Source: Gammaproteobacteria bacterium | GTDB taxonomy: Bacteria; Pseudomonadota; Gammaproteobacteria; Pseudomonadales; Porticoccaceae | Length of the DNA: 17,366 nucleotides | Reading direction: 5' to 3' | Assembly (NCBI GenBank): GCA_003646355.1 | Contig: QNFO01000003.1 | Location: 1 to 17,366 of the forward strand | Part shown: piece after piece, positions 1-7,754 of the stretch | Position numbering within the stretch: the first letter of the stretch is position 1 | Layout of the letters: each line of letters opens with the position of its first letter | Position numbers and translations under genes: made by a program | The notes under the pieces: generated by a model | What the model was told of the DNA's origin: nothing | The model's database searches: none | Seen by the model: only the letters and a program-made list of their open reading frames with translations

Positions 1-2026
1 AGCCATTGATGGCGAATCGGAGTTTCAGATAGGCGAGCCGCTCCGTAGGCTGGGCGACCACGTTGCCGTCAGTGAAGCCGAAGTACTCCAGCAGCCACGG
101 GCCGGGGGCCGAGGCGCCAAAGGTACTCATGCCAATCACCGCGCCATCGAGACCTGTGTATTTAGTCCAAAAATCCTGGTGCAGGGCTTCAACCGCGATA
201 CGCTTGCGCACGCTTAAAGGTAAGACCGACTCACGATAAGCCGCATCCTGAGCATCGAAGATTTCAGTACAGGGCATGGAGACAACGCGCACTTTACTGC
301 CCTTCTCACTGAGAATTTGTGCGGCTTCAACAACCAATTGCACTTCAGAGCCGGTCGCCATCAAAATCAAATCGGGCTGGCCGTCACAATCAACGAGGAT
401 GTAAGCACCTTTGGCGATGTCCGCGACTTGCTCGGCGGAACGCGCTTGATGGGGCAGACCCTGGCGGGTAAAGATTAATGCCGAGGGGCCGTCTTTACGC
501 TCGATGGCTGTCTTCCAGCACACGGCCGATTCAACGGTATCGCAGGGGCGCCAGGTATTCATATTCGGCGTAGTGCGCAAGCTGGTGAGTTGCTCAACGG
601 GCTGGTGAGTGGGGCCATCTTCACCGAGACCAATAGAATCGTGGGTGAAGACAAAAATGCTTTGCAGCTTCATGAGTGCCGCCATGCGCACAGCGTTGCG
701 GCAGTACTCCATAAACACTAAAAAGGTCGCGCCGTAGTTAATAAAGCCGCCGTGCAGGGCGATGCCATTCATTAGCGCCGCCATGCCAAATTCACGCACA
801 CCGTAGTAAAGGTAGTTACCTGAAGCCTCATCGGCACTAATGTCTTTACAGCCCTTCCACATTGTATTGTTGGAACCGGCCAAATCAGCCGAACCGCCAA
901 GTAATTCGGGTAACAGCGGCCCAAAGGCATCGAGGCAATTTTGCGAGGCTTTGCGTGTGGCCGGTGACTCGCCCTTGGCCTGACATTCGTCAACATAGGC
1001 CTGAGCCTGTGCGGAGAAGTCAGCCGGTAAATCGCCATTTACGCGGCGCAGTAATTCAGCGGCTAGCGCAGGGTGAGCCTTAGCGTAAGCATCAAAACGC
1101 TGCTGCCACTCAGCTTCAGCCTTGCTGCCTTTATCACTGGCAGACCAACCCGCGTAAATCGTATCGGGGATGACAAAGGCGCCGTGCTTCCAGCCCAATG
1201 CAGCCTTAGTAGCAGCAATTTCTTCAGCACCCAGAGGCGCACCGTGACAACCCGAAGTGCCCTGCTTTGCAGGTGAACCAAAACCAATCACCGTTTGGCA
1301 GCAAATCAGCGTTGGCTTGCCATTTTCACTGCGGGCCAGTTCTATCGCCGCTTTTATAGCCTCGCCATCGTGACCATCAACTTTGGCGATAACCTGCCAG
1401 CCGTAGGCTTCAAAACGTGCGGGGGTGTCGTCGGTAAACCAACCTTCGACCTCGCCGTCGATAGAAATGCCGTTGTCGTCATAAAAGGCGATCAACTTAC
1501 CCAGCTTGTGCGTACCCGCCAGCGAGCAAGCTTCGTGGGAGATGCCTTCCATCAGGCAGCCATCGCCGAGAAAGGTGTAAGTGTGGTGATCGACAACATC
1601 GTGGCCAGGCTGATTAAATTGCGCGGCGAGAATTTTCTCCGCCAACGCCATGCCCACGGCATTGGCAAGACCCTGACCCAGGGGCCCGGTGGTGGTTTCG
1701 ATACCTGGCGCTTCACCCAGCTCAGGATGGCCTGCAGTTTTAGAATGCAGTTGACGGAAGTCTTTTAAATCCTGCAAAGACAGCTCATAACCCGTGAGAT
1801 GAAGCAGGGAGTAAAGCAGCATCGAGCCGTGACCATTCGACAGCACAAAGCGATCGCGGTCGGCCCAGGCCGGGTTGGCCGGGTTGTGGCAGAGGTAGTC
1901 ATTCCACAGTACTTCGGCGATATCCGCCATACCCATGGGTGCCCCAGGGTGGCCACTGTTGGCCTGTTGGACGGCATCCATACTGAGCGCGCGTATAGCA
2001 TTGGCAAGATCACGGCGAGATTGCAT
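1..2026 (-). CDS. tkt: Transketolase, 3' end outside window
   Basis: Thiamine-diphosphate enzyme of the non-oxidative pentose phosphate pathway. It moves two-carbon ketol units between sugar phosphates in the cytoplasm. The minus-strand frame is open from the ATG at 2024-2026 to the window edge (675 codons, no stop). The N-terminus contains [13 protein letters not shown]. Further on come a [18 protein letters not shown] stretch, the ThDP/Mg motif GDGCLMEG (about 1547-1568), GVREFGM carrying the catalytic Glu, and [14 protein letters not shown]. These closely match E. coli TktA. A GGAG lies about 10 nt before the start. The frame continues at least 18 residues past the point ([10 protein letters not shown]) where E. 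coli TktA has only about six more, so the C-terminus is extended. It is divergent from sahR, an order also known from Pseudomonas. The identity is certain; the exact end is not visible. Confidence 0.97.
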   Translation of the reverse strand, partial: MQSRRDLANAIRALSMDAVQQANSGHPGAPMGMADIAEVLWNDYLCHNPANPAWADRDRFVLSNGHGSMLLYSLLHLTGYELSLQDLKDFRQLHSKTAGHPELGEAPGIETTTGPLGQGLANAVGMALAEKILAAQFNQPGHDVVDHHTYTFLGDGCLMEGISHEACSLAGTHKLGKLIAFYDDNGISIDGEVEGWFTDDTPARFEAYGWQVIAKVDGHDGEAIKAAIELARSENGKPTLICCQTVIGFGSPAKQGTSGCHGAPLGAEEIAATKAALGWKHGAFVIPDTIYAGWSASDKGSKAEAEWQQRFDAYAKAHPALAAELLRRVNGDLPADFSAQAQAYVDECQAKGESPATRKASQNCLDAFGPLLPELLGGSADLAGSNNTMWKGCKDISADEASGNYLYYGVREFGMAALMNGIALHGGFINYGATFLVFMEYCRNAVRMAALMKLQSIFVFTHDSIGLGEDGPTHQPVEQLTSLRTTPNMNTWRPCDTVESAVCWKTAIERKDGPSALIFTRQGLPHQARSAEQVADIAKGAYILVDCDGQPDLILMATGSEVQLVVEAAQILSEKGSKVRVVSMPCTEIFDAQDAAYRESVLPLSVRKRIAVEALHQDFWTKYTGLDGAVIGMSTFGASAPGPWLLEYFGFTDGNVVAQPTERLAYLKLRFAING

Positions 2027-2049
2027 CGAAGCGATACTCCAGAAGATAG

Positions 2050-2082
2050 AAAAAAGGGGCGCCATTTTCCCGCACCGGCGCC
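2050..2082 (-). terminator. Hairpin plus T6 in the tkt leader (possible attenuator)
   Basis: Read on the minus strand, GGCGCC (2082-2077) is followed after 13 nt by a second GGCGCC (2063-2058), then CC and six T (2055-2050). This all lies upstream of the tkt start at 2026. Six G/C pairs followed by a T-run has the form of an intrinsic terminator placed inside a 5' leader. An alternative register, GGTGC with GCGCC, could compete. No leader peptide was identified. The attenuation role is inferred. Confidence 0.4.
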
Positions 2083-2105
2083 AGCCAGTAAAGAACTCCT
2101 GTCGA

Positions 2106-2111
2106 TTTATA
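2106..2111 (-). promoter_or_regulatory. Candidate -10 box for tkt
   Basis: The minus strand reads TATAAA here, preceded by TTGC (weak extended -10 character). No good -35 is visible 17 nt upstream. If used, transcription would start near 2100, and the hairpin at 2058-2082 would lie in the leader. Confidence 0.3.
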
Positions 2112-2136
2112 GCAATTTCTAGTCTTTTAATTTCCA

Positions 2137-2164
2137 GCTCAGCCCAGACCTGGGTTTTTTGAGC
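2137..2164. other. Nested inverted repeat with T6 in the tkt-sahR gap
   Basis: On the plus strand CCCA-GACC-TGGG (2143-2154) is followed by TTTTTT (2155-2160). An outer pair GCTCA (2137-2141)/TGAGC (2160-2164) encloses it. The inner stem is only 4-5 bp, so it is a weak terminator at best. It sits between the two divergent promoters. Confidence 0.3.
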
Positions 2165-2172
2165 CGACAACA

Positions 2173-2198
2173 TAAACATCAATTATTTTTGATGTTTA
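2173..2198. promoter_or_regulatory. Palindromic operator candidate for SahR
   Basis: A perfect 10-bp inverted repeat, TAAACATCAA, a 6-nt spacer, then TTGATGTTTA. It ends 27 bp before the sahR ATG. A long AT-rich palindrome with a 6-nt centre suits a dimeric winged-helix ArsR regulator, and SahR proteins are known to control their own SAM-cycle operons. The right arm contains TTGATG (2189-2194), which can act as the -35 of the promoter below, so binding would block transcription. The link to SahR is inferred from position and symmetry. Confidence 0.65.
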
Positions 2199-2217
2199 AT
2201 TATTCCTGGTGTACAGT
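2189..2217 (+). promoter_or_regulatory. Candidate sahR operon promoter
   Basis: TTGATG (2189-2194), a 17-nt spacer and TACAGT (2212-2217) make a reasonable sigma-70-like pair. The predicted start point is near 2224, almost on the sahR ATG at 2226, and no Shine-Dalgarno sequence is visible. The sahR transcript could therefore be leaderless, or a second promoter lies upstream. Confidence 0.35.
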
Positions 2218-2225
2218 CCCGCTCC

Positions 2226-3206
2226 ATGACGACTACCACTGACAAAACCGCACAATGCCCAACGGGCATCCCCTACCTCAGCATCCTGTGTAAGGCTGCC
2301 GGGGATGAGCTGCGCCTGCAAATTTTACGCGCACTACAGCGCGATGCCTTTGGTGTGCTCGAGTTATCACAAATGTTTGGCATCCGCCAGCCCGCCATGA
2401 GCCATCATTTAAAAGTGCTCGCCAAAGCCGGCCTGGTCGTCACGCGTAAAGAAGGCACCCACATTTTCTACCGTCGCAATATCAATGACGGCAGCGAACT
2501 GGCCCTGCTGCGCGAGCAAATTTTTACCCAACTCGATACCTGTGAACTCCCCAGCGACGTATTAGCAGAAGTCGCTCGCATTCACGAACACCGCTCAAGC
2601 ACATCAAAAAACTTTTTCGGACTCAATGCCGAGGGCTTTCGCCAACAGCAGGACTTGATCGCGAGCTATTCACTCTATGGCGATGCGGTGCTGGAGTTAC
2701 TCGAGCCGGAGCGCAAAAGAGGGGCGAAGTCTGTCCTCGAAATAGGCCCCGGTGAAGGCGAGCTATTAGCGGCACTGGCACCACGTTTTGAGCAGGTCAT
2801 TGCCCTCGACAACTCCTCGGCCATGCTCGAACGTGCCGAGACCCTGGTGGGCGAAGAGCTCTGCAGCAACATCCGTTTTATTCTCGGCGAGACAGACACC
2901 GAAGCGGCGGCAAAAATCAGCGTCGACTGCATCACCTTAAATATGGTGCTTCACCACGTCGCCACCCCCGTCGACATGCTCAAAGATATTTACCAGCTAC
3001 TTAACCCGGGCGGCACTTTAATTGTTACCGAGCTCTGCCAGCACGATCAGGACTGGGTGCGCGACACCTGCGGCGATCTGTGGCTGGGCTTCTGCCCGGA
3101 AGAGCTCGGTATCTGGGCTCAGGAAATTGGCTTTAAAGCCGGCGAAAGTGTCTACATGGCACAGCGCAACGGTTTTAAAGTCCAACTGCGAAAGTTTCAT
3201 AAATAA
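2226..3206 (+). CDS. sahR: SahR-type ArsR regulator with SAM-methyltransferase-like domain
   Basis: Predicted transcriptional repressor of SAM-cycle genes that senses S-adenosylhomocysteine (326 aa). Residues about 18-85 form an ArsR winged helix-turn-helix, with a recognition region [19 protein letters not shown] followed by a basic wing. Residues about 140-326 form a class I methyltransferase fold with the nucleotide-binding motif LEIGPGEGE (171-179) and acidic strand VIALDNS. This fusion directly ahead of metK-ahcY-metF is the hallmark of SahR, in which the methyltransferase domain acts as a SAH sensor. It sits 59 bp before metK on the same strand and is divergent from tkt. ATG 2226 fits the domain start, but no Shine-Dalgarno is visible. 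A genuine methyltransferase activity is not excluded. Ligand and targets are inferred from family knowledge. Confidence 0.9.
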   Translation: MTTTTDKTAQCPTGIPYLSILCKAAGDELRLQILRALQRDAFGVLELSQMFGIRQPAMSHHLKVLAKAGLVVTRKEGTHIFYRRNINDGSELALLREQIFTQLDTCELPSDVLAEVARIHEHRSSTSKNFFGLNAEGFRQQQDLIASYSLYGDAVLELLEPERKRGAKSVLEIGPGEGELLAALAPRFEQVIALDNSSAMLERAETLVGEELCSNIRFILGETDTEAAAKISVDCITLNMVLHHVATPVDMLKDIYQLLNPGGTLIVTELCQHDQDWVRDTCGDLWLGFCPEELGIWAQEIGFKAGESVYMAQRNGFKVQLRKFHK

Positions 3207-3226
3207 GCGTCTACACTGATAAATCG

Positions 3227-3248
3227 GCCAGCAACAAGCCAGCAACAA
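3227..3248 (+). repeat. Perfect 11-bp tandem duplication before metK
   Basis: GCCAGCAACAA occurs twice back to back (3227-3237 and 3238-3248), six bases before the metK Shine-Dalgarno AAGGA (3254-3258). It may be a recent slippage duplication. No function is implied. Confidence 0.85.
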
Positions 3249-3265
3249 ACAATAAGGACAAACAG

Positions 3266-4420
3266 ATGAGCCAATACAATATCTTCACCTCCGAATCCGT
3301 ATCCGAGGGCCATCCCGATAAAATGGCAGACCAGATATCGGACGCCATTCTCGACGCCATTATTGCTGACGACCCCAACGCCCGTGTTGCGGTGGAGACT
3401 CTGGTCAAAACGGGTGTCGCAGTCATTGCCGGTGAAGTGCGCACCAATACCTATGTCGACCTTGAAGACATCGTGCGCAATGTCATTCTTGATATTGGTT
3501 ACGACAGCTCTGACGTTGGCTTTGATGGCGCCACTTGCGCCGTGTTCAACGCCATTGGCAAACAGTCTGTCGATATCGCCGTTGGTGTTGATGAAGCCGA
3601 CAATAAAGACCTCGGTGCTGGCGACCAGGGTTTGATGTTTGGCTACGCCACCAATGAAACTGAAGTGCTGATGCCGGCCCCCATTTTTTACGCTCACCGT
3701 TTAGTTGAGCGCCAGGCCTATTTACGCAAGCACAAAATCCTGCCCTGGTTGCGCCCGGATGCGAAAAGCCAGGTCACTCTGCGCTATGAAAACGGCCTGC
3801 CCGTGGCGATTGATGCAGTTGTGCTATCGACCCAGCACAGCCCCGACATTTCCCTGTCTGACCTGCAAGAAGCGATAATGGAAGATGTCATCAAACCCAC
3901 CCTGCCCGCCGAATGGCTGCACAAAGACACGCGCTACCATATCAACCCCACTGGCCAGTTTATTATTGGCGGCCCCATGGGCGATTGCGGCCTGACCGGG
4001 CGCAAAATTATTGTCGATACCTACGGCGGCATGGCCCACCACGGTGGCGGCGCGTTCTCAGGTAAAGACCCGTCAAAAGTTGACCGTTCAGCCGCCTATG
4101 CCGGACGCTATGTCGCGAAAAACATTGTCGCCGCCGGTCTCGCCGAGCGCTGTGAAATTCAGATCTCCTACGCCATCGGCGTGGCCGAACCCACCTCCAT
4201 TGCCGTCAACACCTACGGCACCGGTGTAATGCCCGATGAACGCATTTCTGAACTCGTCACCAAGCACTTTGACCTGCGCCCTGCGGGCCTGATCGACATG
4301 CTGCAATTGAAGCGCCCCATCTATCGTCAAACGGCTGCCTACGGTCATTTTGGTCGTGAAGAAGAAGATTTCACCTGGGAAAAAACCGATAAAGCCGATG
4401 CCCTGCGAGCAGAAATTTAA
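3266..4420 (+). CDS. metK: S-adenosylmethionine synthetase
   Basis: Makes S-adenosylmethionine from methionine and ATP, releasing phosphate and pyrophosphate; a cytoplasmic Mg/K-dependent tetramer. At 384 aa it has the usual length. Visible signatures are GHPDK (15-19, ATP and Mg site), GAGDQG (117-122), DTYGG (251-255) and the glycine-rich [16 protein letters not shown] (260-275) of the phosphate loop. AAGGA lies 7 nt before the ATG. It is the second gene of the SAM-cycle cluster, and the 68-bp gap to ahcY has no terminator, so co-transcription with sahR and ahcY is likely. Confidence 0.98.
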   Translation: MSQYNIFTSESVSEGHPDKMADQISDAILDAIIADDPNARVAVETLVKTGVAVIAGEVRTNTYVDLEDIVRNVILDIGYDSSDVGFDGATCAVFNAIGKQSVDIAVGVDEADNKDLGAGDQGLMFGYATNETEVLMPAPIFYAHRLVERQAYLRKHKILPWLRPDAKSQVTLRYENGLPVAIDAVVLSTQHSPDISLSDLQEAIMEDVIKPTLPAEWLHKDTRYHINPTGQFIIGGPMGDCGLTGRKIIVDTYGGMAHHGGGAFSGKDPSKVDRSAAYAGRYVAKNIVAAGLAERCEIQISYAIGVAEPTSIAVNTYGTGVMPDERISELVTKHFDLRPAGLIDMLQLKRPIYRQTAAYGHFGREEEDFTWEKTDKADALRAEI

Positions 4421-4453
4421 TCGTCATTCGTTAAGCCCAAAACAAACACCACA

Positions 4454-4470
4454 GGCGCCACTACGGCACC
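4454..4470 (+). other. Small hairpin in the metK-ahcY gap
   Basis: GGCGCC (4454-4459) and GGCACC (4465-4470) can pair with one C-A mismatch around a 5-nt loop. The stem lies just before the ahcY Shine-Dalgarno (4475-4480). There is no T-run, so it is not a terminator. It might affect translation or RNA stability. Confidence 0.3.
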
Positions 4471-4488
4471 GAAGAAGAGGAATAGATA

Positions 4489-5895
4489 GTGAGTAATTTT
4501 GCCAAGGTAGACGCATTAGCACCCGACTACAAAGTAGCCGACATCAGTCTCAGTGACTGGGGCCGCAAAGAAATAGAAATCGCCGAAACAGAAATGCCTG
4601 CGTTAATGGCGATTCGTGAAAAATATCACCACGAACAACCACTGGCCGATGCCAAAATCCTTGGCTGCATTCACATGACCATTCAGACGGCCGTGCTGAT
4701 TGAAACGCTTGAGTCCCTCGGCGCTGAAGTGCGCTGGTCTTCGTGCAATATCTTTTCAACGCAAGATCACGCTGCAGCGGCGATTGCCGCCAGTGGTGTC
4801 GCTGTTTACGCATGGAAAGGTGAAACCGAAGAAGAGTACGAGTGGTGCATTGAGCAAACCATCCTCAAAGACGGTGAGCCCTGGGCTGCCAACATGATTC
4901 TTGACGATGGCGGCGACCTGACCCAAATTCTCCACGACAAGTATCCGCAGCTGCTCGAGGCCGTACACGGCGTCACCGAAGAGACGACAACCGGCGTCCA
5001 CCGTCTCTACGAAATGCTCGAAGCCGGACAGCTAAAAATACCGGCCATTAACGTCAACGATTCGGTCACCAAGTCGAAAAACGACAATAAGTACGGTTGC
5101 CGCCACAGCCTCAACGACGCCATCAAACGCGCCACCGATCACTTGCTGGCCGGTAAAAAAGCCCTGGTTATTGGCTACGGCGATGTTGGCAAAGGTTCTG
5201 TTCAGTCCCTGTGTCAGGAAGGCATGATTGTTAAAGTCGCCGAAATCGACCCGATTTGCGCTATGCAGGCCTGCATGGATGGCTTCGAAGTGGTCTCACC
5301 CTATATAGACGGCATTAACACCGGCACCGCCGAGGGTATTAATACAGCTCTGCTCGGCACCATTGATCTGGTCGTCACCACCACTGGCAACGTTAATGTC
5401 TGTGATGCGGATATGCTCACAGCCCTAAAAAGCGGCTGCGTCGTCTCTAACATCGGCCACTTCGACAATGAAATTGATACCGCCTTTACGCGGGACAACT
5501 GGTTCTGGCAGGAAATTAAACCTCAGGTTCACAAGATCTATCGCGCCAAAACAATTGAAGCTGCTGAAAATGATCACATCTTGCTGCTGTCCGAAGGCCG
5601 CCTGGTCAATCTCGGCAACGCCACGGGTCACCCCAGCCGTATTATGGATGGTTCTTTTGCCAATCAGGTACTGGCGCAAATTCACCTCTACGCGCAGAAA
5701 TTTGCCGATATGAATAAGCAGTCTCAGGAACAGGCACTGCGCGTTGAAGTACTGCCCAAGCACCTCGACGAAGAGGTCGCAGCACACATGGTGAAAGGCT
5801 TTTCGGGCGTGCTCACCCAGCTGACGCAAACCCAGGCCGACTACATTAACGTCGAGGTCGACGGGCCCTACAAAGCCGACACCTATCGCTATTAA
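4489..5895 (+). CDS. ahcY: S-adenosylhomocysteine hydrolase
   Basis: NAD-dependent enzyme that reversibly splits SAH into homocysteine and adenosine, removing the product inhibitor of methyltransferases (468 aa). The Rossmann motif GYGDVGKGS is at 229-237. Catalytic residues align with the human set D131, E156, K186, D190 and N191: D140 in ILDDGGD, E165 in VTEETTTG, and K195, D199 and N200 in [11 protein letters not shown]. The length of about 468 aa fits the bacterial form with a short insertion relative to the mammalian enzyme. The start is GTG, supported by AAGAGG (4475-4480) eight nt upstream and by homologous N-termini. It is the third gene of the cluster. Confidence 0.98.
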   Translation: MSNFAKVDALAPDYKVADISLSDWGRKEIEIAETEMPALMAIREKYHHEQPLADAKILGCIHMTIQTAVLIETLESLGAEVRWSSCNIFSTQDHAAAAIAASGVAVYAWKGETEEEYEWCIEQTILKDGEPWAANMILDDGGDLTQILHDKYPQLLEAVHGVTEETTTGVHRLYEMLEAGQLKIPAINVNDSVTKSKNDNKYGCRHSLNDAIKRATDHLLAGKKALVIGYGDVGKGSVQSLCQEGMIVKVAEIDPICAMQACMDGFEVVSPYIDGINTGTAEGINTALLGTIDLVVTTTGNVNVCDADMLTALKSGCVVSNIGHFDNEIDTAFTRDNWFWQEIKPQVHKIYRAKTIEAAENDHILLLSEGRLVNLGNATGHPSRIMDGSFANQVLAQIHLYAQKFADMNKQSQEQALRVEVLPKHLDEEVAAHMVKGFSGVLTQLTQTQADYINVEVDGPYKADTYRY

Positions 5896-5918
5896 GTCGC
5901 CGTTGCTATATCGTCGCG

Positions 5919-5950
5919 ACCCGCAGTGCTGTTTACGCAGCGCTACGGGT
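5919..5950 (+). other. 13-bp hairpin between ahcY and metF
   Basis: ACCCGCAGTGCTG (5919-5931) pairs with CAGCGCTACGGGT (5938-5950) around a 6-nt loop, with one C-A mismatch and one G-U pair. It lies 24 bp after the ahcY stop. Only TTTC follows, so termination would be weak. An RNA-stability element or partial attenuator that sets metF below ahcY is a reasonable inference. It does not show the layout of a SAH riboswitch that I can recognise. Confidence 0.5.
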
Positions 5951-6001
5951 TTCACGATACCAATTTCAAACGCTACAAATTGATGAGAAGTAATACCTGG
6001 C

Positions 6002-6856
6002 ATGGCTAAAGACTGGTTATTAAGTTTTGAGTTCTTCCCGCCGAAAACTCAGCCCGGCGCTGAGAAGCTGGCCCGCACCCGAGAAACCCTGGCCCAGCTG
6101 GCGCCGGAATATTTCTCGGTGACCTATGGCGCCGGTGGCTCAACCCGCGATAACACACGGGATATCGTGCTCGAAACCCGTGCTGCCGGTCTCGATGTTA
6201 TGCCCCACCTGTCATTTGCCTTTGGCGATGACGATGTCGAAGCCGTCAGGGCTCTGCTCAACACCTACCACGAGGCAGGGGTGAACCGGCTACTGGCCCT
6301 GCGTGGCGACCTATCCAGCGACACTGAAAGTACTCGCAAGGCTATTCACGCCAATGAACTGGTGGCCTTTATACGCGAACAATTCGGCGATAAATTTAAT
6401 CTGCAGGTAGCGGCTTATCCTGAAATTCATCCCGACGCCAAAAGCTATAAGGATGATATTTACTGGCTCGGTGAAAAGTTCAAAGCCGGGGCAGATGGCG
6501 CTATCACCCAGTACTTTTTTAATATCGATGCCTACTGGTATTTCCTCGATCAAGCGGCTAAAGCCGGTATCGACAAGCCCATCGTGCCCGGTATTATGCC
6601 CATCACCAACTTCACCAATCTCGCTCGCTTCTCTGCCGGCTGCGGTGCCGAAATCCCCCGCTGGATGGCCAAAAAGCTCGAACAATACGGTGATGACCAG
6701 GCCAGCATTATTGCCTTTGGCAGCGATGTAATTACGCAACTCTGCGAACGCCTGCTAGAAGGTGGCGTACCGGGCCTGCATTTTTACACCATGAATCAGG
6801 CCGAGCCCAGCGTCGACATCCTCTCCCGCCTCGGTGTCAACGCCGACCCGAGCTAG
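6002..6856 (+). CDS. metF: 5,10-methylenetetrahydrofolate reductase
   Basis: Flavin enzyme that reduces 5,10-methylene-THF to 5-methyl-THF, the methyl donor for methionine synthase (284 aa, the length of the bacterial single-domain form). The N-terminal strand SFEFFPPKT (8-16) carries the catalytic Glu10 (Glu28 in E. coli). TYGAGGS (41-47) and PHL (68-70) line the FAD barrel, and LALRGD (98-103) carries the conserved Asp near the flavin. The only upstream ribosome signal is TGAGAAG, 11 nt before the ATG. It is the fourth gene of the SAM-cycle cluster and ends 4 bp before the start of rsmE. Confidence 0.97.
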   Translation: MAKDWLLSFEFFPPKTQPGAEKLARTRETLAQLAPEYFSVTYGAGGSTRDNTRDIVLETRAAGLDVMPHLSFAFGDDDVEAVRALLNTYHEAGVNRLLALRGDLSSDTESTRKAIHANELVAFIREQFGDKFNLQVAAYPEIHPDAKSYKDDIYWLGEKFKAGADGAITQYFFNIDAYWYFLDQAAKAGIDKPIVPGIMPITNFTNLARFSAGCGAEIPRWMAKKLEQYGDDQASIIAFGSDVITQLCERLLEGGVPGLHFYTMNQAEPSVDILSRLGVNADPS

Positions 6857-6860
6857 CCCT

Positions 6861-7616
6861 GTGCGCGTGCCAAGAGTCTATCTCGACCAGGCCCTGCAAA
6901 GCGGGGCCGAACTGGCACTCGATAAAGCCGCCGCCCACTATCTCGTTTCTGTACTGCGCCTGCGCGCCGATGACGCTCTGATTGTCTTTAACGGCAGCGG
7001 CGGCGAATACACGGCAACACTGCAATCCGCAACCAACAAGCAAGCGACCATTATCGTCGGCAGCCACAGCCCTGGCGTAGCACCTAGCCCGGTACGCATT
7101 GTGCTGGCCATCGGCCTGTCACGGGGCGAGCGCATGGACTGGGTGATACAAAAGGCGGTCGAACTCGGCGTCAATGAAATCATCCCCCTCTTTACCGAGC
7201 GCTGCGAAGTCAAACTCAAGGGTGAGCGGGCCTTGAAAAAGCGCGGCCACTGGCAGCAAATCGCCATTAGTGCCTGTGAGCAAAGCCAGCGCAATGATGT
7301 GCCTACAATAAAACCTGCTCAGCCGCTGATGGAATTTCTCACAGCCAGCGCCCCACCCGCCAATTCAGACTTAAAGCTGATACTCGACCCCAGGGCCGAA
7401 CAAAGCCTGAGCAGCACATTGCTCGACAAAGGCTCCTCTACGAAGACTATCGTTTTATTATCCGGCCCTGAGGGCGGCTTTAGTGACGGGGAAGTAGAGC
7501 AAGCACAACAAAAGGGTGTTATCTCCGTCGGCCTCGGCCCCCGCGTGTTACGCACAGAAACGGCGCCACTGGCAGCATTGAGCATCGTACAGGCCCTACT
7601 TGGCGATATGGCCTAA
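6861..7616 (+). CDS. rsmE: 16S rRNA m3U1498 methyltransferase
   Basis: SPOUT-class methyltransferase that uses SAM to methylate N3 of U1498 in 16S rRNA (251 aa; E. coli 243). The GTG at 6861 gives MRVPRVYL, matching the family N-terminus MRIPRIY. An earlier in-frame start at 6834 would overlap metF and add unrelated residues. An N-terminal PUA-like domain (about 1-70) is followed by the SPOUT knot with LLSGPEGGFS (199-208) and LGPRVLRTETAPLAAL (225-240). The start lies 4 bp after the metF stop, so translational coupling is likely. A SAM consumer therefore closes the SAM-production cluster, although rsmE is found in many other contexts. Confidence 0.95.
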   Translation: MRVPRVYLDQALQSGAELALDKAAAHYLVSVLRLRADDALIVFNGSGGEYTATLQSATNKQATIIVGSHSPGVAPSPVRIVLAIGLSRGERMDWVIQKAVELGVNEIIPLFTERCEVKLKGERALKKRGHWQQIAISACEQSQRNDVPTIKPAQPLMEFLTASAPPANSDLKLILDPRAEQSLSSTLLDKGSSTKTIVLLSGPEGGFSDGEVEQAQQKGVISVGLGPRVLRTETAPLAALSIVQALLGDMA

Positions 7617-7630
7617 CAAGCTATCAAAAG

Positions 7631-7657
7631 GCTTCGACCCCGGAGCAAAATATTTTT
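7631..7657 (+). terminator. Weak terminator candidate after rsmE
   Basis: GCTTCG-ACCC-CGGAGC (7631-7646) forms a 6-bp stem with one T-G pair and a 4-nt loop. TTTTT (7653-7657) follows after six A/T bases. Flanking A and T runs could extend the stem. It is the only plausible end signal for the sahR-rsmE unit. Confidence 0.35.
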
Positions 7658-7691
7658 ACAGTGTCGCGCTCGATCACCCACTCACAAGGCC

Positions 7692-7697
7692 TATAAT
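7692..7697 (+). promoter_or_regulatory. Perfect -10 hexamer upstream of acyl-CoA dehydrogenase gene
   Basis: TATAAT lies 57 bp before the ATG at 7755. No recognisable -35 is present at the 16-18 nt spacing, so confidence is limited. Confidence 0.35.
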
Positions 7698-7754
7698 CCT
7701 CATCAAACGGGCCAAAAATTGCGCCCAAAAAATACTAATACAATGGGGCCTGCT

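Noticed and set aside
3207..6001. SAM or SAH riboswitch ahead of metK, ahcY or metF
   Set aside because: Gaps of 59-106 bp lack the pseudoknot layout of known SAM/SAH riboswitches; only simple hairpins are visible.
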